This document shows, in pieces, positions 36,171 through 43,855 of a stretch of 64,000 bases of DNA; position 1 is the stretch's first letter, and each line of letters begins with the position of its first letter. The DNA comes from JAUYQR01 sp050632395 (GTDB taxonomy: Bacteria > Pseudomonadota > Alphaproteobacteria > Rhodobacterales > Rhodobacteraceae): contig NZ_CP192600.1 in NCBI RefSeq assembly GCF_050632395.1, positions 2,046,001-2,110,000 of the forward strand. The letters run 5' to 3'. Made by a program: the position numbers and the translations under genes. Below the pieces are notes generated by a model. It was not told the DNA's origin. It made no database searches and saw only the letters and a list, made by a program, of their open reading frames with translations.

Positions 36171-36722
36171 TCAGCCGCCCTGCACGATCAGGATCGCCCG
36201 CGCCGCATCGACTGCAGCTGCGATCACATGCGCGCGGTCCGCCGGATAGCGCGCCACATCACCGACCCGCAGGTCCTCCGACTCCTCGCCCGACTGCACC
36301 GACAGACGCCCCTCCAGAACCGTCAGATGTTCCCGCGCGCCGGGCGCATGTGCGTCCGAGACCAGCCGCGCGCCGGGGGGGAAGGTCAGCTCATAGACCT
36401 CATGCTCGCCCACTGCCTCGGGCGCCGAAAGGATGCGGATACGCACCCCGTCGCGCACCATCACCGGGGCCGCCGCTGCCCGGGTAATCTCGATCCCCGG
36501 CGCGGGACGCCCCTCAAGCAGCCCCGCGAAATCCACCTGCAACGCCTGCGTCAGGTTCCACAGCGTCGCCACCGTCGGACTGCTTTCCCCCCGCTCGATC
36601 TGGCTGACCATCGACCGGCTGACCCCCGACAGTTTCGCCGCCGCGTCCAGGCTCAGCCCGCGCGCCTTGCGCGCCGCACGAAGCGAGGCGGCCAGCCGGT
36701 CGTGAATGTCGGAACGTGTCAT
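36171..36722 (-). CDS. XRE-family regulator with cupin domain
   Basis: This 183-residue protein has a HTH_3 domain at about residues 10-65 (ARGLSLDAAAKLSGVSRSMV, SQIERGESSPTVATLWNLTQ). A C-terminal cupin follows (GEHEVYELTFPPGARLVSD, HLTVLEGRLSV, VGDVARYPADRAHVI). Such regulators usually sense a small metabolite. It lies upstream of kbl-tdh on the same strand but behind a hairpin, so it may regulate threonine breakdown or itself. Confidence 0.85.
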   Translation of the reverse strand: MTRSDIHDRLAASLRAARKARGLSLDAAAKLSGVSRSMVSQIERGESSPTVATLWNLTQALQVDFAGLLEGRPAPGIEITRAAAAPVMVRDGVRIRILSAPEAVGEHEVYELTFPPGARLVSDAHAPGAREHLTVLEGRLSVQSGEESEDLRVGDVARYPADRAHVIAAAVDAARAILIVQGG

Positions 36723-36768
36723 GTCGGCAGAGTGCCGGGGCAGGGCGCGCCCGTCAATCAGGTGTCAA

Positions 36769-38175
36769 TCAGGTGCCGCAATAGGTGACATAGGGGCCAA
36801 AGCCGGTCGGCGCGGGCAGCATGAACGCCTCACGCTCAACGAATGGCTCCTGCACCGCGGCCAGCAGCGCCTCGAACGGCGCCATGTCGCCCTCGGTGGC
36901 GGCGGCAAGTGCTGCCTCCACCTGATGGTTGCGCGGAATGACCGCCGGGTTCGCGGCCCGCACCCGTGCCTCCACCCCTTCGCCCGCCCGCGCCCGCCAG
37001 CGTGGCAACCACTGCGCCATCGCGGTGAAATCGTCGAACAGCGGCCGCAGCGCCGCCTCGTCCCCCAGCCGCCGGAAGGTCAGCGTCCAGTCGGCACCCG
37101 CCATCGCCGCCATCAGGTCGTCGGCCAGCGCCGCATCCCCGGCATCCGTCCCGACAAGCCCCAGCTTGCGCCGCATCACCGCCAGCCAAGCCTCGCGGTA
37201 TCGCCCGGCAATCCCCTCCAGCCGCCCGTTGGCCAGGTCCACCGCCCTGTCACCATCGACATCGAACAAAGGCAGCAACGCCTCGGCCAGCCGCGCCAGA
37301 TTCCATCCCATGATCAGCGGCTGGTTCGCATAGGCATAGCGCCCCGTGCGGTCGATCGAGGAAAACACCGTCCCCGGCGCATAGGCTTCCATGAAGGCGC
37401 AGGGGCCGTAGTCGATGGTCTCGCCCGATACCGCCATGTTGTCCGTGTTCATCACCCCGTGAATGAAGCCAAGCCCCATCCAGTCCGCAATCAAGCGCGC
37501 CTGCCGCGCGATCACGGCATCGAAGAAGGCAACATATGGGTTCGCTTCGCCCAGAATCTCGGGGTAATGCCGCGCAATCGCATAGTCTGCCACGGCCTTG
37601 ACCTGCGCCTGATCACCCCGCGCGGAAAAGAACTGGAACGTCCCGACGCGGATATGGCTTGCCGCCACCCGCGCCAGCACCGCGCCGGGGAACCACGTCT
37701 CGCGCGCCACATCCTCGCCCGTCGCGACCACGGCCAGTGACCGGGTGGTCGGCACGCCAAGCGCCTGCATCGCTTCGGAAATCAGGTATTCCCGCAGCAT
37801 CGGCCCGACCGCTGCCTTGCCATCACCGCCGCGCGAAAACGGCGTACGGCCCGAGCCTTTCAACTGGATGTCCCAGCGCCGCCCGTCCGGCCCCACGACC
37901 TCGCCCAGAAGATGCGCGCGCCCGTCGCCAAGCTGCGGGGAAAACCCGCCGAACTGGTGCCCGGCATAGGCCAGCGCCACCGGCTCTGCCCCCGGCGGCA
38001 CGGCGGCGCCCGAAAACCACGCCGCCGCCTCTGCCTCGGTCAGGTCCAACCCCAGATCGGCCATCAAGCCACGGTTCAGCACCAAAAGCCGTGGGGCAGG
38101 GGCCACATCGGGCGCTTGGCGCAGATAGGTGCCGGGCAGGTCGCGCACATACGTATTGTCGAAGCTGATGGTCAT
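36769..38175 (-). CDS. selO: SelO/YdiU protein adenylyltransferase
   Basis: This 468-residue pseudokinase-fold enzyme transfers AMP to proteins. It has VALAYAGHQFGGFSPQLGDG, RAHLLGE, the loop IQLKGSGRTPFSRGGDGKAA, REYLISEAMQALGVPTTRSL and the metal-binding HGVMNTDNMAVSGETIDYG. The antepenultimate residue is Cys (YCGT end), the position of selenocysteine in animal SelO. AAAGGGGC precedes the ATG. It is the last core gene before the tRNA fragment. Confidence 0.94.
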   Translation of the reverse strand: MTISFDNTYVRDLPGTYLRQAPDVAPAPRLLVLNRGLMADLGLDLTEAEAAAWFSGAAVPPGAEPVALAYAGHQFGGFSPQLGDGRAHLLGEVVGPDGRRWDIQLKGSGRTPFSRGGDGKAAVGPMLREYLISEAMQALGVPTTRSLAVVATGEDVARETWFPGAVLARVAASHIRVGTFQFFSARGDQAQVKAVADYAIARHYPEILGEANPYVAFFDAVIARQARLIADWMGLGFIHGVMNTDNMAVSGETIDYGPCAFMEAYAPGTVFSSIDRTGRYAYANQPLIMGWNLARLAEALLPLFDVDGDRAVDLANGRLEGIAGRYREAWLAVMRRKLGLVGTDAGDAALADDLMAAMAGADWTLTFRRLGDEAALRPLFDDFTAMAQWLPRWRARAGEGVEARVRAANPAVIPRNHQVEAALAAATEGDMAPFEALLAAVQEPFVEREAFMLPAPTGFGPYVTYCGT

Positions 38176-38254
38176 GGCAAAGCCCCTTTGCCCACGGATA
38201 TGGCCCTTTGGGCGGCACCGGGCAAGCGTGCAGGGGCTTTAATCTGAAAGGAAG

Positions 38255-38304
38255 TGGTCGGGGCGGAGGGATTCGAACTCTCGACCTACGGTACCCAAAA
38301 CCGT
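38255..38304 (-). other. 3' fragment of tRNA-Pro(TGG): attachment-site scar
   Basis: Reading the minus strand from 38304 gives ACGGT-TTTGGGT-ACCGT, a perfect anticodon stem-loop with anticodon TGG. A 5-base variable loop, a T-arm with TTCGAAT (one A-C mismatch in the stem), the acceptor strand CGCCCCG, A and an encoded CCA follow. The 5' acceptor strand and D-arm are missing, since the adjacent DNA (38305 onward) is AT-rich and unrelated. A displaced 3' tRNA end with crossover in the anticodon arm is what tyrosine integrases leave, so this marks an island edge. Confidence 0.8.
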
Positions 38305-38766
38305 GGAAAAACATTGATAAAAAACGATAATTTTGTAACTTGAGCTTCCGATCCGCTATGTCGCGTCAATAGGTTAGCGAGCAACTGTAAACCAATCAGC
38401 CCCCCAAGTCGGAGCAGGCGACCGAGCTCATTTATGCCCCACAGCCCTAAGCTCTTGCATAGGGAAGGCAGTGCCATCCGCAATGGACTCTGACTGTTCG
38501 CAGTCCCTCTGCACTCAGCCGGCCCCTACGCATTATGAACACACATATGCATCCGGCAGGCACATTCCAGCTCCGGCCGATCCACTGGTCAGGGATGACG
38601 CAAAGAGGTCGCGACACCTGTCCGGTTCGCCCCGATGAGTTCTCTGCGATCGCCTCCTTCTGCTCCGGCTTCGACCGAGATCACCCAACGGATTGCGCGA
38701 TCTCGGCTGGCCCGCACGCCTCATCACCGCCCTCCGCCACTCCTGCTCGAACAGAAAGGCCAAGCC
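38305..38766. other. Non-coding left end of the island
   Basis: This 462-base stretch begins AT-rich (38305-38345) and then returns to moderate GC. I see no convincing gene. Short frames on both strands lack homology. It probably holds the promoter of the recombination genes that start at 38767. No integrase is visible at this end. Confidence 0.5.
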
Positions 38767-39639
38767 ATGACCGCCGACACCAACGATCGCCTCACCTATA
38801 TCGGCTCGTCCGATGCGCGCGGGATCCTCGCCGGGGATTACGACCGCATCTGGCGCGAGAAAAAGGGTTTCTTGCCCAAGCCCGATTTCACCGACAATTT
38901 CGCCGTCCAGATGGGCGTGATCGTCGAGCCCTTTCACGCGGCTTGGACGATCCGCAAGCTGAACGCCGAGCGCGATCAGGGCTTCGAGCATAGCCTTCAC
39001 ACGCCCTCGGGCGAACAGCACTTCGCCTCGGCCACCACCAGCGGCGGCGCGGTTCTCGGCTCGCATCCTGACGGCCTTGTGCGTCACGCCTCGGGCGCGG
39101 TCTACCCGCTCGAGGTCAAGCACACCGGGCGCTTCCAGAACGCCGGCGAGGCCGCTCAGTTCTACATGCCGCAGCTGCAACACCATATGTTCTGCTGGGG
39201 CGTAGACCGGCTGCTCTTCTCGGTGATCGTGGGCAACGACGAGCCCGAGCGCCTCTGGATCGGATCCTCGCCCGAATGGCTCGATCACTACGTCCAGCGG
39301 TGCGAGGACTTCTGGCGCTACGTGCGCGAGGACAGGGCTCCCCCGCCGAAGCTCTACGACACCGACGCCCCGATCGTTCCGACGACCGTGGCCGACACGG
39401 TGCCGATCAACGGCTTCAAGCGCCGGGACATTTCTGCCGACAACTATGTGCAGGCGATGGTCCCCGAGTTCCTGACCACGAAGGCTGCCGCCAAGCGGCA
39501 CGACGAGATCAAGGACGAGCTGAAGAAGCTGATGAAGCCCGACGAGAACGAGCTTTACTCGCCCGCCATCACCCTCAAGCGGGACGCCAAGGGCGCGATC
39601 CGCTTCACCGTGAAAGAGGAAAAAGCCAAGGCGGCTTGA
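38767..39639 (+). CDS. YqaJ-type (lambda-exonuclease-like) recombination nuclease
   Basis: This 290-residue protein has the YqaJ/PD-(D/E)XK exonuclease order: YIGSSDARGILAGD at the start (IGSS plus a Trp later), GSHPDGL with the metal-binding Asp, and YPLEVKHTGRF with Glu-x-Lys. The helix QFYMPQLQHHMFCWGVDRLL has the conserved Gln. It would resect double-strand ends 5' to 3' to make 3' tails for annealing. AAAGG precedes ATG 38767. It is followed in order by an annealing protein and an SSB-like protein, as in phage and ICE Red-type cassettes. Confidence 0.8.
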   Translation: MTADTNDRLTYIGSSDARGILAGDYDRIWREKKGFLPKPDFTDNFAVQMGVIVEPFHAAWTIRKLNAERDQGFEHSLHTPSGEQHFASATTSGGAVLGSHPDGLVRHASGAVYPLEVKHTGRFQNAGEAAQFYMPQLQHHMFCWGVDRLLFSVIVGNDEPERLWIGSSPEWLDHYVQRCEDFWRYVREDRAPPPKLYDTDAPIVPTTVADTVPINGFKRRDISADNYVQAMVPEFLTTKAAAKRHDEIKDELKKLMKPDENELYSPAITLKRDAKGAIRFTVKEEKAKAA

Positions 39640-39723
39640 CCGCTGCGGTTCGGTTGACCGCGCCCCCTTCGGTGAGGGGCGCGGCTCACCCGCCCCTTCG
39701 CTCACCCTTGTCAGGAGGAACCC

Positions 39724-40368
39724 ATGACAAAGCAGGAAAAGATCGACGCGCCCGAGGCGCAGAACCTCCGCCTCTGGAACGCGCTTAAGCCCGTCGACAA
39801 GAAGTTCACCAAGAAGATTACGGGCAAAAGCTATCAGGGCGACAGCCCGAACCCGACCTATGTGATCCAGAAGCTCACCGAGCAGCTGGGGCCCATCGGG
39901 ATCCGCTGGGGCTTCACCGTGGCCAAGGAAACCACCCGCTACGGCAAGCCGCACAAGATCCTCGTCGAAGACACCGTGCAGTTTGACAGCACCGGCGAGA
40001 AGATACTCGGCGGCACCAAGCGGTATGAAGTGATCCGCGAGGAAATGCACCAGGTCGAGATCGACTTCTGGATCCTCGACGATCTGGACGTGCGCCGGTC
40101 CTTCACCAGCTTCGGCGGCACGCCCATGCTCTACATGAGCAAATCGGGCAACTGGGTCCACGACGAGGATGCCGCCAAGAAGTCGCTGACCGACGCCTAC
40201 ACCAAGGCGGCCAGCTGGCTCGGCTCCTGCGCAGAGATCTTCCTCGGCATCTTCGACGGCAAGAACACCGGCACGATGCCCGAGCCTGACGCCGAGGATC
40301 CGGCTGGCGACGAGAAGCCGGAAACCCCGCAGGCCAAGCGCCAGACGACCACCCCGGCCGGCTGGTAA
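39724..40368 (+). CDS. Probable single-strand annealing protein (Rad52/ERF-like)
   Basis: This 214-residue protein has an N-terminal WNALKPVDKKFTKKI region and YVIQKLTEQLGPIGIRWGF. A late block SFGGTPM, DAAKKSLTDAYTKAASWLG, SCAEIFLGIFDG resembles the K-x-x-x-TDA-x-x-KA signature of ERF/Rad52-superfamily annealing proteins. Its tail after residue 185 is acidic, proline-rich and likely disordered. AGGAGG sits upstream of the ATG. The place between an exonuclease and an SSB-like gene supports annealing as its job, but the family call is from motif memory only. Confidence 0.55.
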   Translation: MTKQEKIDAPEAQNLRLWNALKPVDKKFTKKITGKSYQGDSPNPTYVIQKLTEQLGPIGIRWGFTVAKETTRYGKPHKILVEDTVQFDSTGEKILGGTKRYEVIREEMHQVEIDFWILDDLDVRRSFTSFGGTPMLYMSKSGNWVHDEDAAKKSLTDAYTKAASWLGSCAEIFLGIFDGKNTGTMPEPDAEDPAGDEKPETPQAKRQTTTPAGW

Positions 40369-40398
40369 CACCCCCCCACGCTCACAAAGGAGACAACC

Positions 40399-40896
40399 AT
40401 GAGCGAACATGACAGCACGAACAGCGGCGTCTTCTGGCGCCCGCACGAAGACCAGATCCTCGCTGGTCAGGGCAAGCTGAACATCAACGGCACCGAAGGC
40501 CGGATCGTCATCATCAAGGAGCAGGTCAAGCGCGACGGCGAGCCGCAGCTGGTGATGTATCAGAAGATCGGCGTCCTCTTTCCCAACGACAAGAAGGACA
40601 ACGAGCGCGCCCCCGACTTCTCCGGCCCGCTCGACCACGTCCCGAACCACCGCGTCGCTGGATGGGCTGGCAACAAGGACGGGCGAAAATACATGTCGCT
40701 CAAGGTCAGCCAGACCCAGCCTCGCGATCAGCAGGGCGGCGGTCAGGCCAGCAGTCAGAGGCAGCAGGATGATGGCTGGTCGCGCCCACGCACCAATGGC
40801 GCAGCCCAACGCCAGCAGAACGGCCAGGTGGGTGGCGTCGGTAACGGGCCAAACGGAAACTGGCGCTCCGACCTCGACGACGAGATCGTGTTCTGA
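40399..40896 (+). CDS. SSB-like/DUF736-like protein with SSB-type acidic tail
   Basis: This 165-residue protein has a beta-rich N-terminal half (GKLNINGTEGRIVIIKEQ, KDNERAPDFSG, GWAGNKDGRKYMSLKVSQ) close in style to DUF736 and to OB-fold single-strand binding proteins. A Gln/Gly/Asn-rich linker follows and ends in DLDDEIVF. That tip mimics the DDDIPF tail by which SSB recruits repair proteins. AAAGGAG precedes the ATG. Its stop overlaps the next small frame (TGATG). Together with its two upstream neighbours it completes a Red-like triad. Confidence 0.6.
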   Translation: MSEHDSTNSGVFWRPHEDQILAGQGKLNINGTEGRIVIIKEQVKRDGEPQLVMYQKIGVLFPNDKKDNERAPDFSGPLDHVPNHRVAGWAGNKDGRKYMSLKVSQTQPRDQQGGGQASSQRQQDDGWSRPRTNGAAQRQQNGQVGGVGNGPNGNWRSDLDDEIVF

Positions 40897-41081
40897 TGGC
40901 TGCTTGCATCTGTGACAGTCCCAACAGATGCACTGCGATGGACGCCTGCCGCCGTCAAGAGCGGCTGCGGGCGCTCAAGATCCTGCCGCCCATACGGTCG
41001 CAGAACGCTGTCGCGGCATCAAATGTGATCCTGTTCAAAGGGAGACAGCCCAATGTCCCTACGCCTCCGCGAAAGGCTTGA
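40896..41081 (+). CDS. Small Cys-rich protein, coupled to the SSB-like gene
   Basis: This 61-residue frame begins MAACICDSPNRCTAMDACRR, with Cys at 4, 6, 12 and 18 that might bind zinc. Its ATG overlaps the stop of the SSB-like gene as TGATG, typical of coupling. It overlaps the start of the next small membrane gene. No family is recognised, so it remains a tentative call. Confidence 0.4.
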   Translation: MAACICDSPNRCTAMDACRRQERLRALKILPPIRSQNAVAASNVILFKGRQPNVPTPPRKA

Positions 41082-41211
41082 AGCCGCCCGCCTATTCTAC
41101 ACCGGGCTGGCGGTCGGCTTCATCCTTGGAGCTGCAACCATGGCCTCGCCCGCCCTGGCCATGGTCGCCGCGGGCATCCTGCTCTTAGACCTGATCCGCC
41201 GAGCCATCTGA
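41053..41211 (+). CDS. Small hydrophobic membrane protein
   Basis: This 52-residue frame begins MSLRLRERLEAARLFYTGLA and has one or two hydrophobic segments (VGFILGAATMASPALAM, VAAGILLLDLI) and a basic RR end. GGGAG precedes the ATG with good spacing. It is last in the recombination operon. Function unknown; small membrane proteins of this kind are common in phage and ICE operons. Confidence 0.5.
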   Translation: MSLRLRERLEAARLFYTGLAVGFILGAATMASPALAMVAAGILLLDLIRRAI

Positions 41212-41914
41212 CGCAGGGGCAGAACGGAAAGGGCTTTGGTGTAACGCTGATCGAACGCGCCGTCGGCTACGGCCACGGCGGACCAAGGTACTTCTATAGC
41301 ACAGATGCTTCGCGCAATCGGCAAACCCAGTCGGTCGACGCCATCAGCAGAATGGCGACCAGCCATTTGTGGTTTGGGCGGACAGCCGGAGACCGTTCAG
41401 TCTAGGATTACAGCGTGGATAGCTTCGGCTTTGGGACGCCTAGATGGAGCTTGTTCTGCTGCCCTGCAAGTTTTCGAGGTACCGGGCAGCGGTGGGCCAA
41501 ATAATTGCCCATGAACGCACGCACTAATGATCGTCCTCGAGGCAGCGAAAAGGGACCATTTGCTACTTCACAACTCCGCTTGTGACCGTTGTCTGAGGCG
41601 AAGGAAGGGCACTTCGGAGACACTTTATGGGCCAGGGCGATTACTACGGGGCGTACTCAACAAGAGACGCAGTAGCGTGAAGGGCGGAGAGCTGCCCCAT
41701 GCAGAGGCAGCATCGCATCCGCAGAACTCCGGGATAGCTGCCATTGGTGACTTGAGGGCATAGTGCAGTTCAGTGGGGCCAGAAGGCACGACACACGCGG
41801 GCAATCGATCCCGCTGCCGAGTACACAGTCCCTTCTATGCTCCCCGCGGTTTGACAAGCAAGCCGCCGGTGCCAAATGCCAAGAGGCGCGCGCTTCCGAG
41901 AGTGGCGCTTCAGT
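41212..41914. other. No convincing gene: degraded accessory DNA
   Basis: The coding character of the upstream operon ends at 41211. Frames here (for example 41527-41763 and 41763-42278 on the plus strand) have erratic composition and no homology I recognise. A 17-base string, GCATCGCATCCGCAGAA at 41710-41726, recurs at 43615-43631. It looks like decayed insertion or recombination remnants. Confidence 0.5.
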
Positions 41915-42235
41915 TTACGATGAGAGATGGCGAATGCGTTCGGGCGATCTGAGCTTGCCCAAGCGTCGCGCTCCATCCGACACTTGTGATTTCTCGTTTG
42001 TCTCAGGGAACATTTCGCCGATAACCCTAAAGTCCGGGAGACGTTTCCTTGCGTGCAGCAAGGTTGAAACGGAGTCGGTATCTAGAACGATGATTGCGAA
42101 CCATTTCCCATCGTCAGGGTCCGCGCGAGAGAGCACGTCATTCACGGGGCAGGCCACTCGAACCTCGTGGAGCGCCTGTAACGCCGCAACACGCGCCTTG
42201 GAGGGGGAGTTGAAGAACTTTGGTTTCGCCAGCAT
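41915..42235 (-). CDS. Hypothetical small protein
   Basis: This 106-residue frame starts MLAKPKFFNSPSKARVAALQ and contains FAIIVLDTDSVSTLLHARKR, a plausible beta-alpha pattern, and ends charged. AGGTAGGGA lies upstream of ATG 42235. Upstream in-frame starts at 42298 and 42340 exist but have no ribosome site. I do not recognise it. Its composition is more gene-like than the opposite-strand frame over the same bases. Confidence 0.4.
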   Translation of the reverse strand: MLAKPKFFNSPSKARVAALQALHEVRVACPVNDVLSRADPDDGKWFAIIVLDTDSVSTLLHARKRLPDFRVIGEMFPETNEKSQVSDGARRLGKLRSPERIRHLSS

Positions 42236-42660
42236 TTCGGGTTCCCTACCTATTTTCGGCGCCTCGACCGTTGCCTGATTCTGACAGTTTGCGACCATGC
42301 AGGGCAAAAACGTGATTGCAGCCTGACCATTTCGCGGCATCGCAGAGCAAGGTCCGGGCCGGGCCTGGCACAGGATGGGCCGTACCGCCGAAGTTCCGAT
42401 TGAACCCGACTACGACCTTCACTTTGAGCTCAGACTTCGTCACCAAGGGCGGCAATCTGCCACTCGAAATTTCAGTTTGGCGTGCGCCTGGCACTCTGAA
42501 GCAAACATTCTTCAACGCGCCGCCACGTCGCTACTCTGCGCATGTCCGGTCGCGATGGCGGCTCTCAAGGAAACCGATGCCATTACGGACTCACGCCAAC
42601 GTGTGTTGGTAGGCCGGTCGCTTGGGGCGATGCTTTGCTCGCCAAGGACAGGAGCGTGCG
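42236..42660. other. Intergenic region before the hydrolase gene
   Basis: These 425 bases show no frame with recognisable protein content. The divergent flanking genes (41915-42235 minus and 42661 plus) make it a likely promoter area, though I see no clear -35/-10 pair. Confidence 0.4.
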
Positions 42661-43560
42661 ATGAACCAACCCATGACGCGGATGACGGCGAAGGACTTTG
42701 CCCCTGAATTGCTGGAGCTCTACGACTTCTACGCCCATGGCAAGATCACCAAGCGGGAGTTTCTGGATCGTGCCGGGCGCTATGCGGTGGGCGGACTGAC
42801 CGCTGTCGCGATCCTGGGCCTTATGAGCCCGAACTATGCGCTGGCGGAACAAGTGAGCTTCAATGACCCGGATATCGTCGGCGAGTATGTGATGTATCCC
42901 AGCCCCAATGGCCATGGCGAGGTGCGCGGCTATCTGGTGCGTCCTGCAGCTGCCGAGGGCAAGCTGCCAGCCGTGGTGGTGGTGCATGAGAACCGGGGTC
43001 TGAACCCCTACATCGAGGACGTTGCGCGACGCCTGGCCAAAGTCGGATACATGGCGCTGGCTCCAGATGGGTTGACCAGCGTTGGTGGCTACCCCGGGAA
43101 TGACGAGGCGGGGCGTGAGCTGCAGTCGCAGGTCGACAGCACCAAACTGATGAATGATTTCTTTGCTGCGGTCGAATGGCTGATGGCGCATGAGGAGTCG
43201 ACCGGTCGGGTGGGGATCACCGGCTTCTGTTACGGCGGCGGGGTCGCGAATGCGGCAGCCGTGGCCTATCCAGAGCTTGGCGGCGCAGTGCCCTTTTACG
43301 GTCGTCAGCCAGCCCCAGAAGACGTGGCGAAGATCAAGGCTCCACTTCTGATCCATTATGCCGAGCTGGATGAGCGGGTGAACGAAGGCTGGCCGGCCTA
43401 TGAGGCCGCGCTAAAGGCGGCCGGCGTGCAGTACGAGGCCTATATCTATCCTGGTGTGAACCATGGGTTTCACAACGACAGCACGCCACGCTATGACGAA
43501 GCGGCTGCGGAACTTGCCTGGGAGCGGACGGTAGCGTTCTTCAAGGCGAACCTGGGCTAA
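42661..43560 (+). CDS. Exported dienelactone hydrolase family protein (YghX-like)
   Basis: This 299-residue alpha/beta hydrolase has a hydrophobic export segment (about residues 40-62, AVGGLTAVAILGLMSPNYAL) after a conserved YDFYAHGKITKREFLDRAG head. The hydrolase core has VVVVHENRGLNPYIEDVARR, the nucleophile Cys in GITGFCYGGGVANAAA, the Asp in YAELDERVN and the His in PGVNHGFHNDSTPRYDEAAA. These match DLH/YghX proteins, whose natural substrate is unclear. GGAGCG precedes ATG 42661. It looks like island cargo. Confidence 0.82.
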   Translation: MNQPMTRMTAKDFAPELLELYDFYAHGKITKREFLDRAGRYAVGGLTAVAILGLMSPNYALAEQVSFNDPDIVGEYVMYPSPNGHGEVRGYLVRPAAAEGKLPAVVVVHENRGLNPYIEDVARRLAKVGYMALAPDGLTSVGGYPGNDEAGRELQSQVDSTKLMNDFFAAVEWLMAHEESTGRVGITGFCYGGGVANAAAVAYPELGGAVPFYGRQPAPEDVAKIKAPLLIHYAELDERVNEGWPAYEAALKAAGVQYEAYIYPGVNHGFHNDSTPRYDEAAAELAWERTVAFFKANLG

Positions 43561-43855
43561 GGCCCACTGGCCCGCGATCGCCTCTAAGGGCGGGAAGCGG
43601 CCTGTGAGGCTGCGGCATCGCATCCGCAGAAACCGACGACTGCCGCCGTTCGCTGACCTCATGCGGAACGATGCAAAGCGCAGATTGCCGACATTGAATG
43701 TGGCGAAGTAATCCACGACGACATTTGACTTTCTGACTGTCCGTTGCGCATCTTTAGCTGCCTCAGATGTCCAACTCGGTCGAAACGACGATGTCCTCAA
43801 CACCAGAGGGTTTCTGTGGGAACTGTCACTTGTGGCCTCCATAACGGTGGGATGA
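43561..43855. other. Intergenic DNA with a repeated 17-mer
   Basis: Just under 300 bases without a supported gene. It holds the second copy of GCATCGCATCCGCAGAA (43615-43631). No promoter motif is clear for the gene at 43856. Confidence 0.4.

Noticed and set aside
38255..38340. Complete tRNA gene
   Set aside because: No D-arm or 5' acceptor strand CGGGGCG is found upstream on the minus strand; only the 3' half folds.
38533..40809. 758-codon minus-strand frame at the island start
   Set aside because: The plus strand here encodes YqaJ exonuclease, the annealing protein and SSB-like protein, each with its own ribosome site and motif evidence.
41763..42278. 171-codon plus-strand frame as a gene
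   Set aside because: Ser/Ala-rich composition without structure or homology. The minus-strand frame 41915-42235 has better content and a ribosome site.
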